From the NCBI RefSeq assembly GCF_034058155.1, contig NZ_CP139148.1:1-64000 (forward strand): a stretch of 64,000 nt of DNA, given 5' to 3'. Positions 7,496-16,742 of this stretch are shown in pieces (the first letter of the stretch is position 1; every line of letters starts with the position of its first letter). A program made the translations under genes and the position numbers. The stretch comes from Flavobacterium sp. KACC 22761 (GTDB lineage: Bacteria > Bacteroidota > Bacteroidia > Flavobacteriales > Flavobacteriaceae). Under the pieces are notes generated by a model. It had not been told where the DNA came from, did no database searches, and saw nothing but the letters and a program-made list of their open reading frames with translations.

Positions 7496-8179
7496 ATGAA
7501 TTTAACCGAACATTACAACCAACTTTATAAAACAGCTTCTGAAGCAATTTCGGCAGGAAAGTATGCAATTGATTCAGAGCTCAAAAACGAATCCGATTCA
7601 CGATTTGGAATAACATTATTAATTCGCCCAAGCGATGAAATAAAAGCAAAAATGGAGCTTTTTATCAATGAATTAAAAAAAGCCGAACCCGAGCAATATT
7701 TTTATCCAGATTCTGATATTCACATTACAGTACTGTCGATTATTTCCTGTTCGGAGAAATTTCAGTTAAATCAGATTGCACCAAATGATTATATTCAATT
7801 AATCTGCAAAAGTATGGTCGATGCTGACAAAATCAAAATTCATTTCAAAGGCATTACTGCTTCTCCTTCTGCCCTTATGATTCAAGGTTTTCCAACTGAT
7901 GAAACGCTGAACAATTTCAGAAACAAGCTTCGCGATAATTTCAAAAACTCAGATTTGCAACAAAGCATTGACAGCCGTTATTCGATTTCGACAGCGCATT
8001 CTACTATTATGCGTTTTCAAGAACCGCTTCAAAATCCACAGAAATTAATTGAAATTGCGGATAAATTTCGTGATTATGATTTTGGGGAACTTGATGTAAA
8101 AAACTTAGAACTTGTTTATAATGATTGGTATCAGCGTAAAAGTACTACGCGCGTTTTGGGAAATTTTGGTTTGAGGTAG
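7496..8179 (+). CDS. 2H phosphoesterase superfamily protein (2'-5' RNA ligase-like)
   Basis: A 227-residue cytoplasmic protein. Two H-x-T motifs, HITV at residues 76-79 and HSTI at 168-171, are about 90 residues apart, which is the hallmark of the 2H phosphoesterase superfamily that includes RNA 2',3'-cyclic phosphodiesterases (ThpR/LigT) and mutarotase-like members. The segments around them (SDIHITVLSII and STAHSTIMRF) are hydrophobic strands, as expected. It probably hydrolyses or transfers a cyclic phosphodiester on RNA or a nucleotide, but the substrate is not known. It follows the TlpA-like gene by eight bases; no functional link between the two is evident. Confidence 0.8.
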   Translation: MNLTEHYNQLYKTASEAISAGKYAIDSELKNESDSRFGITLLIRPSDEIKAKMELFINELKKAEPEQYFYPDSDIHITVLSIISCSEKFQLNQIAPNDYIQLICKSMVDADKIKIHFKGITASPSALMIQGFPTDETLNNFRNKLRDNFKNSDLQQSIDSRYSISTAHSTIMRFQEPLQNPQKLIEIADKFRDYDFGELDVKNLELVYNDWYQRKSTTRVLGNFGLR

Positions 8180-8187
8180 TTTATTTT

Positions 8188-8256
8188 GCCACAAATTTCA
8201 CTAATTCTACTAATTTTCATTCACTTAACAAAAATACAATTCGTGTAATTCGTGGC
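8188..8256. repeat. GCCACGAATT-type inverted repeat
   Basis: A GCCACAAATTTCACTAATT arm faces AATTCGTGTAATTCGTGGC across a short spacer. It belongs to the same dispersed family as 24386-24532 and 32359-32497 and lies between two convergent genes, where it may help end transcription. Confidence 0.7.
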
Positions 8257-8264
8257 GAAAAAAA

Positions 8265-8639
8265 TCATTTTATGAATGTTCCAAAATGCCATAAAACACC
8301 AGACGGATCAAGAAGAAAACATTCGCTTCCCCAATCTAAATATTTTACTGGAGTGAGTTTTACACCTTCATATTTTTCAGGAAGATTTAATGCTAAAAGC
8401 TCATTATAATATCTTTCTGGATCATCAACTTCTAGAAAAATCATAGTGTTTTCAATCCATTCTTTGGCATAATAATCCTGAAGATAAAAAGCAAATTCTT
8501 CGTTTTTAAAAACAGAAAAATTAGATTCTAAGACACCTTCTTCAAAACCTAAATCACGATAAAAACTTCTTGATATTTCAAAATTTTTGGATCCTATAAA
8601 GGGACGAATTGATTTTATATTATGGTTCATTTTTATCAC
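8265..8639 (-). CDS. VOC-superfamily (glyoxalase/bleomycin-resistance-like) protein
   Basis: A 124-residue protein with the paired beta-alpha-beta-beta-beta units of the vicinal oxygen chelate fold: SIRPFIGSKNFEISRSFYRDLGFEE (N-terminal unit), then IFLEVDDPERYYNELLAL and the end SECFLLDPSGVLWHFG. The C-terminal DPSGVLWH and the metal-site region are typical of small glyoxalase-like proteins such as bleomycin-binding or unassigned dioxygenase-like members. It is cytoplasmic with unknown substrate. The reading frame has two close starts (Met1 at 8639 and Met4 at 8630); either is possible. The antiporter gene lies 22 bases upstream on the same strand, so the two are probably cotranscribed. Confidence 0.85.
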   Translation of the reverse strand: MIKMNHNIKSIRPFIGSKNFEISRSFYRDLGFEEGVLESNFSVFKNEEFAFYLQDYYAKEWIENTMIFLEVDDPERYYNELLALNLPEKYEGVKLTPVKYLDWGSECFLLDPSGVLWHFGTFIK

Positions 8640-8661
8640 AGATTTAGTAAGTTGCGAAAAA

Positions 8662-10809
8662 TTATCCTTTCTTTAAAATATTCCCCAAACCACGACCAAT
8701 CTGCTCAATGGCTTCAAGACCTTTGGTTAAAGGCGTTGCCGTGAAATCTTCGTAGGCATCCATTGCGCTTTCTTTGCGGTCGTCTTGCGGATAAACCAAG
8801 AGAATATTATTGTCAGCAAACAATTTATCAAATTTTTGAGGCAGTCTGTCAAAAATAGACTGATACGAAACCGAACCTTTTCTAGATAAATTGAAAACAA
8901 TGAAATCGGTTGGCTTTATTTCGTCTGAAATCGATTCAAAATTATCCCATTCCATTACGCTTTTAAAACCAAATTTAGCATTCAGTCTCAAATTATTTGC
9001 TATTTCTTGAATCGTTTGATGCGTTTTATAATCGGCGTAAAGCACAATCGGAATACTTAATTCTTGAGATAACCTGCAGATCTTCTGTAATAAAAGATGG
9101 AAACCAATTCCTCTTTCAGAAAATGGCGGACAAATAAAAACCAGTCTTTTTTCTTCAACAAAATTAGTTGGAAACCTGCAAATGAATAAACTCTTATCAA
9201 CATTATTGATGATAGAATCAACATTTTCACCAAAAATTTTATCCAAGAATCCCGTTTTTTTTGGCCAGCCAATAATCACAATATCCGACATGATTTCTTT
9301 AGAAGTTCTTGCAATTCCGCTCGCCGGATTATGATCAATTCGGGCAATCGTATTAATTTTCACTTCTGAAGCCGATCCTTGAATCACAAATTTATCAACC
9401 GCTTTTTTATACTTCAGAATATTTTTTTCGGCTTGATCGTTATTCGGAACAATCGTCAATAAAGTCACAGGATTAGCTGATTTTTTATCTTTAATTAAAA
9501 GCGCGAAATCCAATAAACTTGCCGTCGCCGACGTTTTTGCCAATGGAATCAAAATATGTTCGTCTAAAATTTGATCATGCCCAGCATCTTCATGGGAGAT
9601 TTCTTCTTCACAAATCGCGATTTTTTTAGCCGCTTTTTCAGTTGCAAAAGAAGCGACAATACAAGTAATCAAAATCAGAATAATTGTTCCGTTTAGGATA
9701 TTTTCATCTAAAATTTTCGCTTTATAACCCACCAAAATTACAGCCAAAGTCGCTGCCGCATGCGCACTGCTTAATCCAAAAATCAATTGTCTTTCGGTTC
9801 TGGTATATCTAAAAACGACTTGTGTAAAAAAGGCAGCTGCCCATTTTCCAAAAATAGCCACAACACTCAAAGTTGCTGCTACAATTAAAGCTGTCGGTCC
9901 GCTTAAAATAACGCTTACGTCAACAAGCATTCCCACAGAAATCAAGAAAAAGGGAATAAACAATGAATTTCCAATAAATTCAATTCGGTTCATCAAAGCA
10001 GACGAATGCGGAATCAAAGGATTCAATGCCAAACCTGCAACGAAAGCACCAATAATAGGTTCTACTCCTGCAACTTCGGCCAAAAAGGCAGCGAAGAAAA
10101 CAACTGAAAGCACAAAAATATAATGTGCATGTTTTTCACTTTCTAATTTCTTGAAAAACCATTTGGCAATTCTTGGAATAAGCAAAAACATAATTGCTGA
10201 AAAAATGGCTAATGAAACGGTCAATTTGATCCAAAAAGCCTGATTTAAACTTCCTTGACTACTTCCCATAATTACGGCAAGAATAATCAAAACGGCAGTA
10301 TCAGTCAAAATTGTTCCTCCAACTGTTATGGCAACTGCTTGATTTTTTGCAATTCCTAATTTGCTCACAATTGGATATGCCACTAAAGTATGCGTTGCAA
10401 ACATACTCGCTGTTAAAAAACTGGCATTAAATTCATAATGCAACAAATAATAACAAACCGGAAAACCGATTGAAAGCGGAATTATAAAAGTGAAAAAACC
10501 AAATAATAAACTCTTGTTTCGATTCGCTTTAAATTCATTCATATCAAGTTCAAGTCCAGCAATAAACATGATGTACAAAAGTCCGATAGTTGAAAATAAA
10601 TTAACAGCTGAATTTTTTTCTAAAAGATGCAAACCATGTGGTCCTATAATAACTCCAGAAATGATCAATCCGATGATTCCGGGAATATTGATTTTTTTTA
10701 ATAAAATCGGCGAAAGCAGAATTATAAAAAGTATTAAGGAAAAAATCAATACTGGATTCGTAAGCGGTAATTCGAATTCGTGTAAAAAATGCCTGAAAAA
10801 TTCTATCAT
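8662..10809 (-). CDS. CPA2-family cation:proton antiporter with C-terminal regulatory domain
   Basis: A 715-residue inner-membrane transporter. The first 385 residues contain about 12 membrane segments with typical CPA2 features: GIIGLIISGVIIGPHGLHLL near the N-terminus, GLLYIMFIAGLELDMNEF (about 75-92) and EPIIGAFVAGLALNPLIP (about 250-267). The remaining 320 residues are soluble and contain two regions like universal-stress-protein folds (DEHILIPLAKTSATASLLDFAL and VFICPPFSERGIGFHLLLQKIC). It exchanges Na+ or K+ for protons to balance pH or salt, and the soluble tail probably senses a ligand. It is the first gene of a leftward unit with the VOC protein. A 304-base spacer separates it from the divergent sdaA gene. 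Confidence 0.92.
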   Translation of the reverse strand: MIEFFRHFLHEFELPLTNPVLIFSLILFIILLSPILLKKINIPGIIGLIISGVIIGPHGLHLLEKNSAVNLFSTIGLLYIMFIAGLELDMNEFKANRNKSLLFGFFTFIIPLSIGFPVCYYLLHYEFNASFLTASMFATHTLVAYPIVSKLGIAKNQAVAITVGGTILTDTAVLIILAVIMGSSQGSLNQAFWIKLTVSLAIFSAIMFLLIPRIAKWFFKKLESEKHAHYIFVLSVVFFAAFLAEVAGVEPIIGAFVAGLALNPLIPHSSALMNRIEFIGNSLFIPFFLISVGMLVDVSVILSGPTALIVAATLSVVAIFGKWAAAFFTQVVFRYTRTERQLIFGLSSAHAAATLAVILVGYKAKILDENILNGTIILILITCIVASFATEKAAKKIAICEEEISHEDAGHDQILDEHILIPLAKTSATASLLDFALLIKDKKSANPVTLLTIVPNNDQAEKNILKYKKAVDKFVIQGSASEVKINTIARIDHNPASGIARTSKEIMSDIVIIGWPKKTGFLDKIFGENVDSIINNVDKSLFICRFPTNFVEEKRLVFICPPFSERGIGFHLLLQKICRLSQELSIPIVLYADYKTHQTIQEIANNLRLNAKFGFKSVMEWDNFESISDEIKPTDFIVFNLSRKGSVSYQSIFDRLPQKFDKLFADNNILLVYPQDDRKESAMDAYEDFTATPLTKGLEAIEQIGRGLGNILKKG

Positions 10810-11113
10810 ATTGTAATTTTATGCTTTCTGGTATTGTAATCGTAAAAAGACATTTTTCAGAATTAAAATAAAATCCTTTGAAGTGATTTCGTAATTATAC
10901 CAAACAAATTAAGCGGTTTTAATAAAAGGCTCTCTACAAAAATACCGAAAAATAGCCAACTTTCTACGCAAACTACATATTAAACAATTAAATTTATTTT
11001 GTTGCCAAATTATTAAAATTTAATACCATTTTTAACAAAAGTGCAACATTCACAACCAAAATATAACTATCGTTGCATTATTCAATTATCTTTGTAATAA
11101 CAAAATTGTAACA
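10810..11113. other. Divergent intergenic region between antiporter and sdaA
   Basis: A 304-base AT-rich spacer with no gene. For the plus strand, TATCTTTG at 11087-11094 is a good -7 element 19 bases before the sdaA start, without a clear -33 box. For the minus strand, TATTTTTG (10944-10937) with TTTG (10972-10969) has a long spacing of 24 and is only a weak promoter candidate. Confidence 0.45.
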
Positions 11114-12541
11114 ATGGAAGAATGTATCTCTGTTTTTGATATGCTTAAAATTGGTGTTGGACCTTCATCCTCACATACTTTGGGTCCTTGGAGAGCCGCT
11201 GAACGTTTTTTGGAAGAGCTAAAAAACGAATCTATTTTAGACCAAATCAAGCGCGTAAAAGTCGATTTATATGGCTCGCTTTCTCTAACAGGAAAGGGTC
11301 ACGCTACAGATTTGGCTGTAATGCTCGGATTGAGTGGTCAAGATCCCGAATATATTCCTGTTGAAAATATTGCTGGAATTATCAAAAAAATTGAAGACCA
11401 AAACGAAATTATTTTGGCCAACCAATATACAATTCCGTTCTATTTTCTTCAAGATATTGTCTTCAATAAAGAATTCTTGCCTTTTCATGCAAATGGATTA
11501 AAATTTACTGCCTATAAAAATGATGATTCAGAATATGAGTCCACTTTTTATTCTATTGGCGGTGGTTTTGTGGTGAAAGAAGAACGCGAAAATGCCAAAA
11601 TTAAAGAAGTCATCAAATGCGCTTTCCCTTTCCCAATTCAAAATGCAGTTGAACTTTTAAATTATACGGTTTCTGAAAACAAATCGATTTCCGAGATTGT
11701 TTATGAAAACGAAAAATCAATGCGCTCTGAAGCTGAAATTCATTCTGAATTGATGCGCATTTGGAATACCATGCTGGAATGCATGTACATTGGTTGTCAT
11801 TCTGAAGGAATTTTGCCTGGCGGACTTCATGTTCGAAGAAGAGCTTTTGATATGCACCAAAATTTAATTGGTTTATCCAATTATACAGATCCGCAATCTT
11901 GGCTCGAAGAAATTAGAAAAACCGAAGTTAAATTCCGTCAAATCTTAAAATGGGTAAGCTGCTTTGCGCTTGCCGTAAACGAAGTAAACGCCTCGTTGGG
12001 GCGTGTTGTTACTGCGCCAACAAACGGAAGTGCCGGCGTTATTCCAGCAGTTTTAATGTATTATATGGTAATCGAAAACCATAATGCAGGCGAAAAAGAA
12101 ATCAAACAATTTTTGATGGTTGCCGGAGAAATTGGAAGCATTTTCAAAAAAGGTTCTACAATTTCAGCTGCAATGGGTGGCTGTCAAGCCGAAATTGGTG
12201 TTTCGTCATCAATGGCTGCAGCAGCACTTTGCGAATTAATGGGCGGTACTCCTGCGCAAGTTTTGATGGCCGCTGAAATTGCTATGGAGCATCATTTGGG
12301 TTTAACTTGCGATCCAATTGGCGGTTTGGTTCAAATTCCGTGCATTGAAAGAAATACTATGGGCGCTATAAAAGCCATAAATGCTGCAGAATTAGCTCTT
12401 GAAACCGATTCTAAAAATGCCAAAGTTCCATTAGATAAAGTAATCAACACGATGTGGGAAACGGCAAAAGACATGAATTCAAAATACAAAGAAACCTCAG
12501 AAGGCGGATTGGCAATTGCGGTAAATATGGCTGATTGTTAG
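11114..12541 (+). CDS. sdaA: L-serine ammonia-lyase (L-serine dehydratase), iron-sulphur type
   Basis: A 475-residue single-chain enzyme that deaminates L-serine to pyruvate and ammonia. The N-terminal beta domain (about 1-150) starts with [20 protein letters not shown], the hallmark of the family, and the alpha domain carries the catalytic region [19 protein letters not shown] (about 298-316) and the [4Fe-4S] ligand cysteines in [18 protein letters not shown] and [18 protein letters not shown]. Length matches the fused one-subunit form. It links amino-acid breakdown to central metabolism. It stands alone, with its own -7 promoter element, and is followed by panB after 90 bases with a separate -7 element. 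Confidence 0.95.
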   Translation: MEECISVFDMLKIGVGPSSSHTLGPWRAAERFLEELKNESILDQIKRVKVDLYGSLSLTGKGHATDLAVMLGLSGQDPEYIPVENIAGIIKKIEDQNEIILANQYTIPFYFLQDIVFNKEFLPFHANGLKFTAYKNDDSEYESTFYSIGGGFVVKEERENAKIKEVIKCAFPFPIQNAVELLNYTVSENKSISEIVYENEKSMRSEAEIHSELMRIWNTMLECMYIGCHSEGILPGGLHVRRRAFDMHQNLIGLSNYTDPQSWLEEIRKTEVKFRQILKWVSCFALAVNEVNASLGRVVTAPTNGSAGVIPAVLMYYMVIENHNAGEKEIKQFLMVAGEIGSIFKKGSTISAAMGGCQAEIGVSSSMAAAALCELMGGTPAQVLMAAEIAMEHHLGLTCDPIGGLVQIPCIERNTMGAIKAINAAELALETDSKNAKVPLDKVINTMWETAKDMNSKYKETSEGGLAIAVNMADC

Positions 12542-12631
12542 AATATATTACTTAATTTTGCAAACAAAATATCACGTTTTAAAAGTATAATCTGCTTTTA
12601 AAATCATTAAAAAACTAAAATTTACTCATAA

Positions 12632-13450
12632 ATGTCAGTTGCTAAAAAAGATTATAAAAGAATCACTACCAAATCGTTAATTGAAATGAAAAGCAATGGA
12701 GAGAAAATCTCTATGCTTACTGCGTATGATTACACAATGGCCAAAATTGTTGATACTGCAGGTGTCGATGTGATTTTAGTAGGAGATTCTGCTTCAAATG
12801 TAATGGCGGGACACGAAACAACTTTGCCAATTACTTTAGACCAGATGATTTATCATGCTTCATCTGTTGTTCGCGCTGTCGAGAGAGCTTTAGTTGTAGT
12901 TGATTTGCCTTTTGGAAGCTATCAATCTGATCCTAAAGAAGCTTTGCGCTCTTCTATCAGAATTATGAAAGAAAGTGGCGGACATGCTGTAAAATTAGAA
13001 GGTGGAAAAGAAATTAAAGAATCTATCAAAAAAATATTAAACGCCGGAATTCCTGTTATGGGACACCTAGGTTTAACTCCTCAGTCGATCTATAAATTTG
13101 GAACTTATACTGTAAGAGCTAAAGAAGAGGAAGAAGCTGAAAAATTGATTGAAGATGCTAAAATGCTTGAAAAAGTAGGATGTTTTGCTGTAGTTCTTGA
13201 AAAAATCCCAGCTGAACTTGCTAAAAAAGTGGCGAACAGTATTTCGATTCCTGTGATTGGAATCGGTGCCGGCGGAGGTGTTGACGGACAGGTTTTGGTA
13301 ATTCATGATATGCTAGGAATGAACAATGAATTTAGTCCGCGTTTCTTGCGTCGTTACTTGAATCTTTATGAATTAATGACGAAAGCAATTGGTCAATATG
13401 CCACTGATGTGAAGTCGAAAGATTTCCCTAACGAGAAAGAACAATATTAA
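12632..13450 (+). CDS. panB: 3-methyl-2-oxobutanoate hydroxymethyltransferase
   Basis: A 272-residue TIM-barrel enzyme that transfers a hydroxymethyl group from methylene-tetrahydrofolate to 2-ketoisovalerate, giving ketopantoate, the first step of pantothenate and coenzyme A synthesis. Clear signatures are [18 protein letters not shown] (about 28-45), [19 protein letters not shown] with the metal-binding aspartate, [18 protein letters not shown] and [21 protein letters not shown]. Length is as usual. A -7 element TAATTTTG at 12553-12560 suggests its own promoter with a leader of about 65 bases. The pseudouridine synthase gene downstream is separated by a palindromic repeat. Confidence 0.97.
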   Translation: MSVAKKDYKRITTKSLIEMKSNGEKISMLTAYDYTMAKIVDTAGVDVILVGDSASNVMAGHETTLPITLDQMIYHASSVVRAVERALVVVDLPFGSYQSDPKEALRSSIRIMKESGGHAVKLEGGKEIKESIKKILNAGIPVMGHLGLTPQSIYKFGTYTVRAKEEEEAEKLIEDAKMLEKVGCFAVVLEKIPAELAKKVANSISIPVIGIGAGGGVDGQVLVIHDMLGMNNEFSPRFLRRYLNLYELMTKAIGQYATDVKSKDFPNEKEQY

Positions 13451-13558
13451 CTCTCTAAGATACTAAGATGCTAAGTTACTAAGATCCTAAGTTTTTTTAG
13501 CTACAAAGGCTCAAAGCAACAAAGGTTTAAAAAAATATAAAATCTCAAAACTCAATTG

Positions 13559-13578
13559 CCTCCAGCTTTAGCTGGAGG
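13559..13578. repeat. CCTCCAGC-type perfect palindrome
   Basis: A perfect 20-base palindrome (CCTCCAGCTT then AAGCTGGAGG read with its central TTTA) followed by TTTATTTT, in the spacer after panB. A relative lies at about 53385-53402. It could serve as a terminator for panB. Confidence 0.6.
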
Positions 13579-13641
13579 TTTATTTTGAGGCCTGCAACAA
13601 GGCTTTAGCCAAACTTTCCTCTATTTAAATTTCGCTTCAAA

Positions 13642-14331
13642 ATGAAAATTCTTTCAGATAAAAACAACCTCCAAATACTTCATGAAGACAATCACATTAT
13701 TGTGGTCAACAAGCGTGTAGGAGATATTGTACAAGGAGACAAAACGGGAGACAAACCTTTATCTGATGTTGTAAAAGAATACATTAAGGAAAAATACAAT
13801 AAACCAGGCGATGTTTTTTTGGGTGTGATTCATCGTTTGGATCGACCTACTACCGGAATTGTAGTTTTTGCTCGAACCAGCAAAGCATTGTCACGAATGA
13901 ATGAATTATTCAGCAATCGTGAAACTAAAAAAACATATTGGGCTGTTGTAAAAAATAAACCTAGCGAGGCTTCGGCCAAATTGCTGCATTATTTAAAAAG
14001 AAACGAAAAAAACAATACTTCAAAAGCGCATTTAAAAGAAGTTCCTGATAGCAAACTGGCAAGTTTGGACTACAAAATTATTAAGGAACTCCAAAATTAT
14101 ACTGCTCTTGAAATCAATCTTCATACGGGGCGCCATCATCAAATTAGAGCACAACTTTCTGCAATTGGCTCACCAATAAAAGGCGATTTAAAATATGGTG
14201 CAGATCGCAGCAATCCTGATGGTGGCATTCATCTTCACGCCAGAAAACTGGTTTTCGTACACCCTGTTTCAAAAGAAAACATCACGATTATCGCGCCAAC
14301 TCCAGATGAAACAATTTGGAATGCGGTTTAA
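13642..14331 (+). CDS. RluA-family pseudouridine synthase
   Basis: A 229-residue RNA pseudouridine synthase. The catalytic motif HRLDRPTTG is at residues 64-72 with the active aspartate at 67, followed by FARTSKALSRMNELF; the later signatures are LHTGRHHQIRAQLSAIGSP and HARKLVFVHP, both standard for the family. There is no N-terminal S4 domain, which fits the short RluA/RluC-like forms found beside panB in many Flavobacteriia. It would modify a uridine in ribosomal or transfer RNA; the exact site cannot be named. The aldehyde dehydrogenase gene begins 46 bases on. Confidence 0.92.
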   Translation: MKILSDKNNLQILHEDNHIIVVNKRVGDIVQGDKTGDKPLSDVVKEYIKEKYNKPGDVFLGVIHRLDRPTTGIVVFARTSKALSRMNELFSNRETKKTYWAVVKNKPSEASAKLLHYLKRNEKNNTSKAHLKEVPDSKLASLDYKIIKELQNYTALEINLHTGRHHQIRAQLSAIGSPIKGDLKYGADRSNPDGGIHLHARKLVFVHPVSKENITIIAPTPDETIWNAV

Positions 14332-14376
14332 TTTTTTATGATATAATTGTTAATTTTTTAAATTTTATCGATTAAC

Positions 14377-15738
14377 TTGCATAGCCATAAAAAACAAGCT
14401 ATTCATAAAATGGACTACAAAAACGACATCGGATACAGAAAAGAAACGCTGAAAAAATTGTTGTATAACATTCAAAAAAGCGAAGATTTGATTGTCCAAG
14501 CTTTATACGATGATTTTAAAAAACCTGAATTTGAAGCTGTTTTGACGGAAACAAATTATGTCATTTCGGAACTAAAAGATACCATCAAAAATATTTATTC
14601 GTGGGCAAAACCCAAAAATATTTTTCCTTCGCTTCTCAATTTTCCTTCTACTGATTATATCTACAAAGAACCTTATGGAAAAGTTTTAGTTATTGCACCT
14701 TGGAATTATCCGTTTCAATTGGCATTATGTCCTTTGGTTGCGGCGGTTGCAGCAGGTAACAGAGTCGTTTTAAAACCATCGGAACTTACGCCTCATACTT
14801 CAGCAATTATCGCAAAAATCATTTCTAAGACATTCCATGTCAAACATGTTGAAGTTGTTGAAGGCGGTGTTGAAGCATCAAACAAACTGCTGGCAAAACG
14901 TTGGGATTATATTTTCTTTACAGGAAGTGTTTCTGTTGGAAAAATAGTCGCAAAAGCTGCCGCAGAAAATCTGACACCGGTTACATTAGAATTGGGAGGA
15001 AAAAATCCGTGCATTATTGACGAAACCGCAAATTTAAAATTAGCTGCGAAACGAATCGTTTGGGGCAAATTCATCAATGCGGGACAAACTTGCATTGCAC
15101 CAGATTATATTCTGATCCAAAAAAATATGAAGGTAAATTTTGTTAGTTTTTTGATTGACGAAATTTTAAATGCATACGGAAAAAAAATAGACAAATCGCC
15201 TGATTTTGCGCGCATCATCAATACAAAAAACTGGTTGCGTCTGGACAGTATGATAGAACGAGAAAAGGTGATTTTTGGAGGAGAAACTGATGCCGAGAAA
15301 TTATATATTTCGCCTACTTTGATTGAAGAACCAGCATTAGATAGTCCTGTAATGAAAGAAGAAATTTTCGGCCCAATTTTGCCAATTCTAACTTATGAAA
15401 ACGAGACAGACATCGAAAATGTAATCAGTCAATATGAAAAACCTTTGGCTTTTTATGTTTTTAGTGAAAATAACTCTTTTGCGAAAAAACTAATTACAAC
15501 ATATTCCTTTGGAGGCGGATGCATTAACGACACAGTAGTTCATTTCTCTAATAAAAGACTTCCTTTTGGCGGTGTCGGACATAGTGGAATCGGTGCTTAT
15601 CACGGGCAATTAAGTTTTGATATTTTCTCACATCACAAAGCTGTGGTAAAAAAAGCAAACTGGCTAGATCTTCCTATGCGATATGCTCCTTATAAGGATA
15701 AACTGACTTCTCTTAAACGATTACTAGACTGGCTTTAA
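14377..15738 (+). CDS. Aldehyde dehydrogenase (fatty-aldehyde type)
   Basis: A 453-residue NAD(P)-dependent aldehyde dehydrogenase of the short class-3-like group. Seen are the cofactor region PWNYPFQLALCPLVAAVAAG, the FTGSVSVGKIV loop, the general base in LELGGKNPC and the catalytic cysteine in NAGQTCIAPDY, plus LPFGGVGHSGIGAYHG near the end. Substrates of this group are usually medium- or long-chain aldehydes. The first possible start is a TTG at 14377; an ATG at 14410 is 11 codons later and would leave the conserved part GYRKETLKKLLYNI intact, so either start may be used. The family usually has a few more residues at the N-terminus, which slightly favours the TTG. Confidence 0.93.
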   Translation: MHSHKKQAIHKMDYKNDIGYRKETLKKLLYNIQKSEDLIVQALYDDFKKPEFEAVLTETNYVISELKDTIKNIYSWAKPKNIFPSLLNFPSTDYIYKEPYGKVLVIAPWNYPFQLALCPLVAAVAAGNRVVLKPSELTPHTSAIIAKIISKTFHVKHVEVVEGGVEASNKLLAKRWDYIFFTGSVSVGKIVAKAAAENLTPVTLELGGKNPCIIDETANLKLAAKRIVWGKFINAGQTCIAPDYILIQKNMKVNFVSFLIDEILNAYGKKIDKSPDFARIINTKNWLRLDSMIEREKVIFGGETDAEKLYISPTLIEEPALDSPVMKEEIFGPILPILTYENETDIENVISQYEKPLAFYVFSENNSFAKKLITTYSFGGGCINDTVVHFSNKRLPFGGVGHSGIGAYHGQLSFDIFSHHKAVVKKANWLDLPMRYAPYKDKLTSLKRLLDWL

Positions 15739-15857
15739 GCCTCAAAAAAATGTCGCTGATAATTTTGTAGAATATCATATGTAATTGATTAAAAATACTA
15801 TATTTACGTTTCAAATATGACCGTAAATTCTAAAAGTACAAACAATTCCATACCAAA

Positions 15858-16652
15858 ATGAAATCTACACTTGCCAAAATCGAAAACATTAAAAAAAATG
15901 GCTACACAATAGATTTTTCTACTGTCTTTGATCATGCTTTCGAAAACTTTAAAAAAATAACACTTTATTCTGCACTTATTCTATTGGTTTTCTCTTTTAT
16001 AGCCGCAGTTGTCGCAGTAACGGTTTTAGGCAATATTTATGGTTTTGAAAATGTAACAAAAGTAGTTCAAGAGAGTTTAAAACCAACAAAATTAACTTTA
16101 GACGAAGCTTTAATTTCTACAGTTGGAGTTTCATTCTTAAGCGCTATTCTTGCACCATTCAGTGCTGGTTTCTACAAAATGGCCGATGCTGCCGACAAAA
16201 ACAATGAATTTAAGGCTTCATACATGTTTAGTTATTATAAAACACCGTTTTTTGCGCCATTATTTGCTTCAACTTTAATTATTACAGCAGTCAATAATGC
16301 CATTGCAAACAGCCTTGAAATAGCTGGTTTTATATTCATTGGAGTAGCAGTTTCGATAACGATTAACTTCTTTATGTATTTTACTGTTCCGCTGATTGTG
16401 TTCGGAAATTTAAAAGCGATAGATGCAATTAAAGGAAGTATAACATTGGTAGCCAAAAATCCTTTATTGATTTTCGGGGTGTTCATTGTTGGAATAATAG
16501 GCTCAATTGTTGGCGTGTTTGCTTGCGGTGTAGGTTTTCTATTTACATACGTTTTTAATACATCTCTGAATTACGCAGCATATTACGATATATTTGACAT
16601 GGAACAAGAAGAAGATTCAATTGACTCTATTGGCCAATCAGATCAAATATGA
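15858..16652 (+). CDS. Multi-pass membrane protein of unknown function
   Basis: A 264-residue protein with about five or six hydrophobic segments (roughly residues 35-60, 95-115, 135-160, 165-190 and 205-235) and a short acidic tail rich in D, E and S. Conserved-looking stretches are TIDFSTVFDHAFENFKKI at the start and the glycine-rich segment GVFIVGIIGSIVGVFACGVGFLF near the end, which is typical of small-subunit-like membrane proteins often found in Flavobacterium without a named function. No catalytic motif is visible. It precedes the hybrid histidine kinase by 90 bases, which could indicate a shared transcript, but nothing ties their functions. Confidence 0.75.
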   Translation: MKSTLAKIENIKKNGYTIDFSTVFDHAFENFKKITLYSALILLVFSFIAAVVAVTVLGNIYGFENVTKVVQESLKPTKLTLDEALISTVGVSFLSAILAPFSAGFYKMADAADKNNEFKASYMFSYYKTPFFAPLFASTLIITAVNNAIANSLEIAGFIFIGVAVSITINFFMYFTVPLIVFGNLKAIDAIKGSITLVAKNPLLIFGVFIVGIIGSIVGVFACGVGFLFTYVFNTSLNYAAYYDIFDMEQEEDSIDSIGQSDQI

Positions 16653-16742
16653 AACTGAATTTCTGAACAAAAAAAAGAGCCTAACCTACTCTTTCAGAAA
16701 TTCGTAAAATGCTATTAACTAAACCGTATATTCCCAAATTTT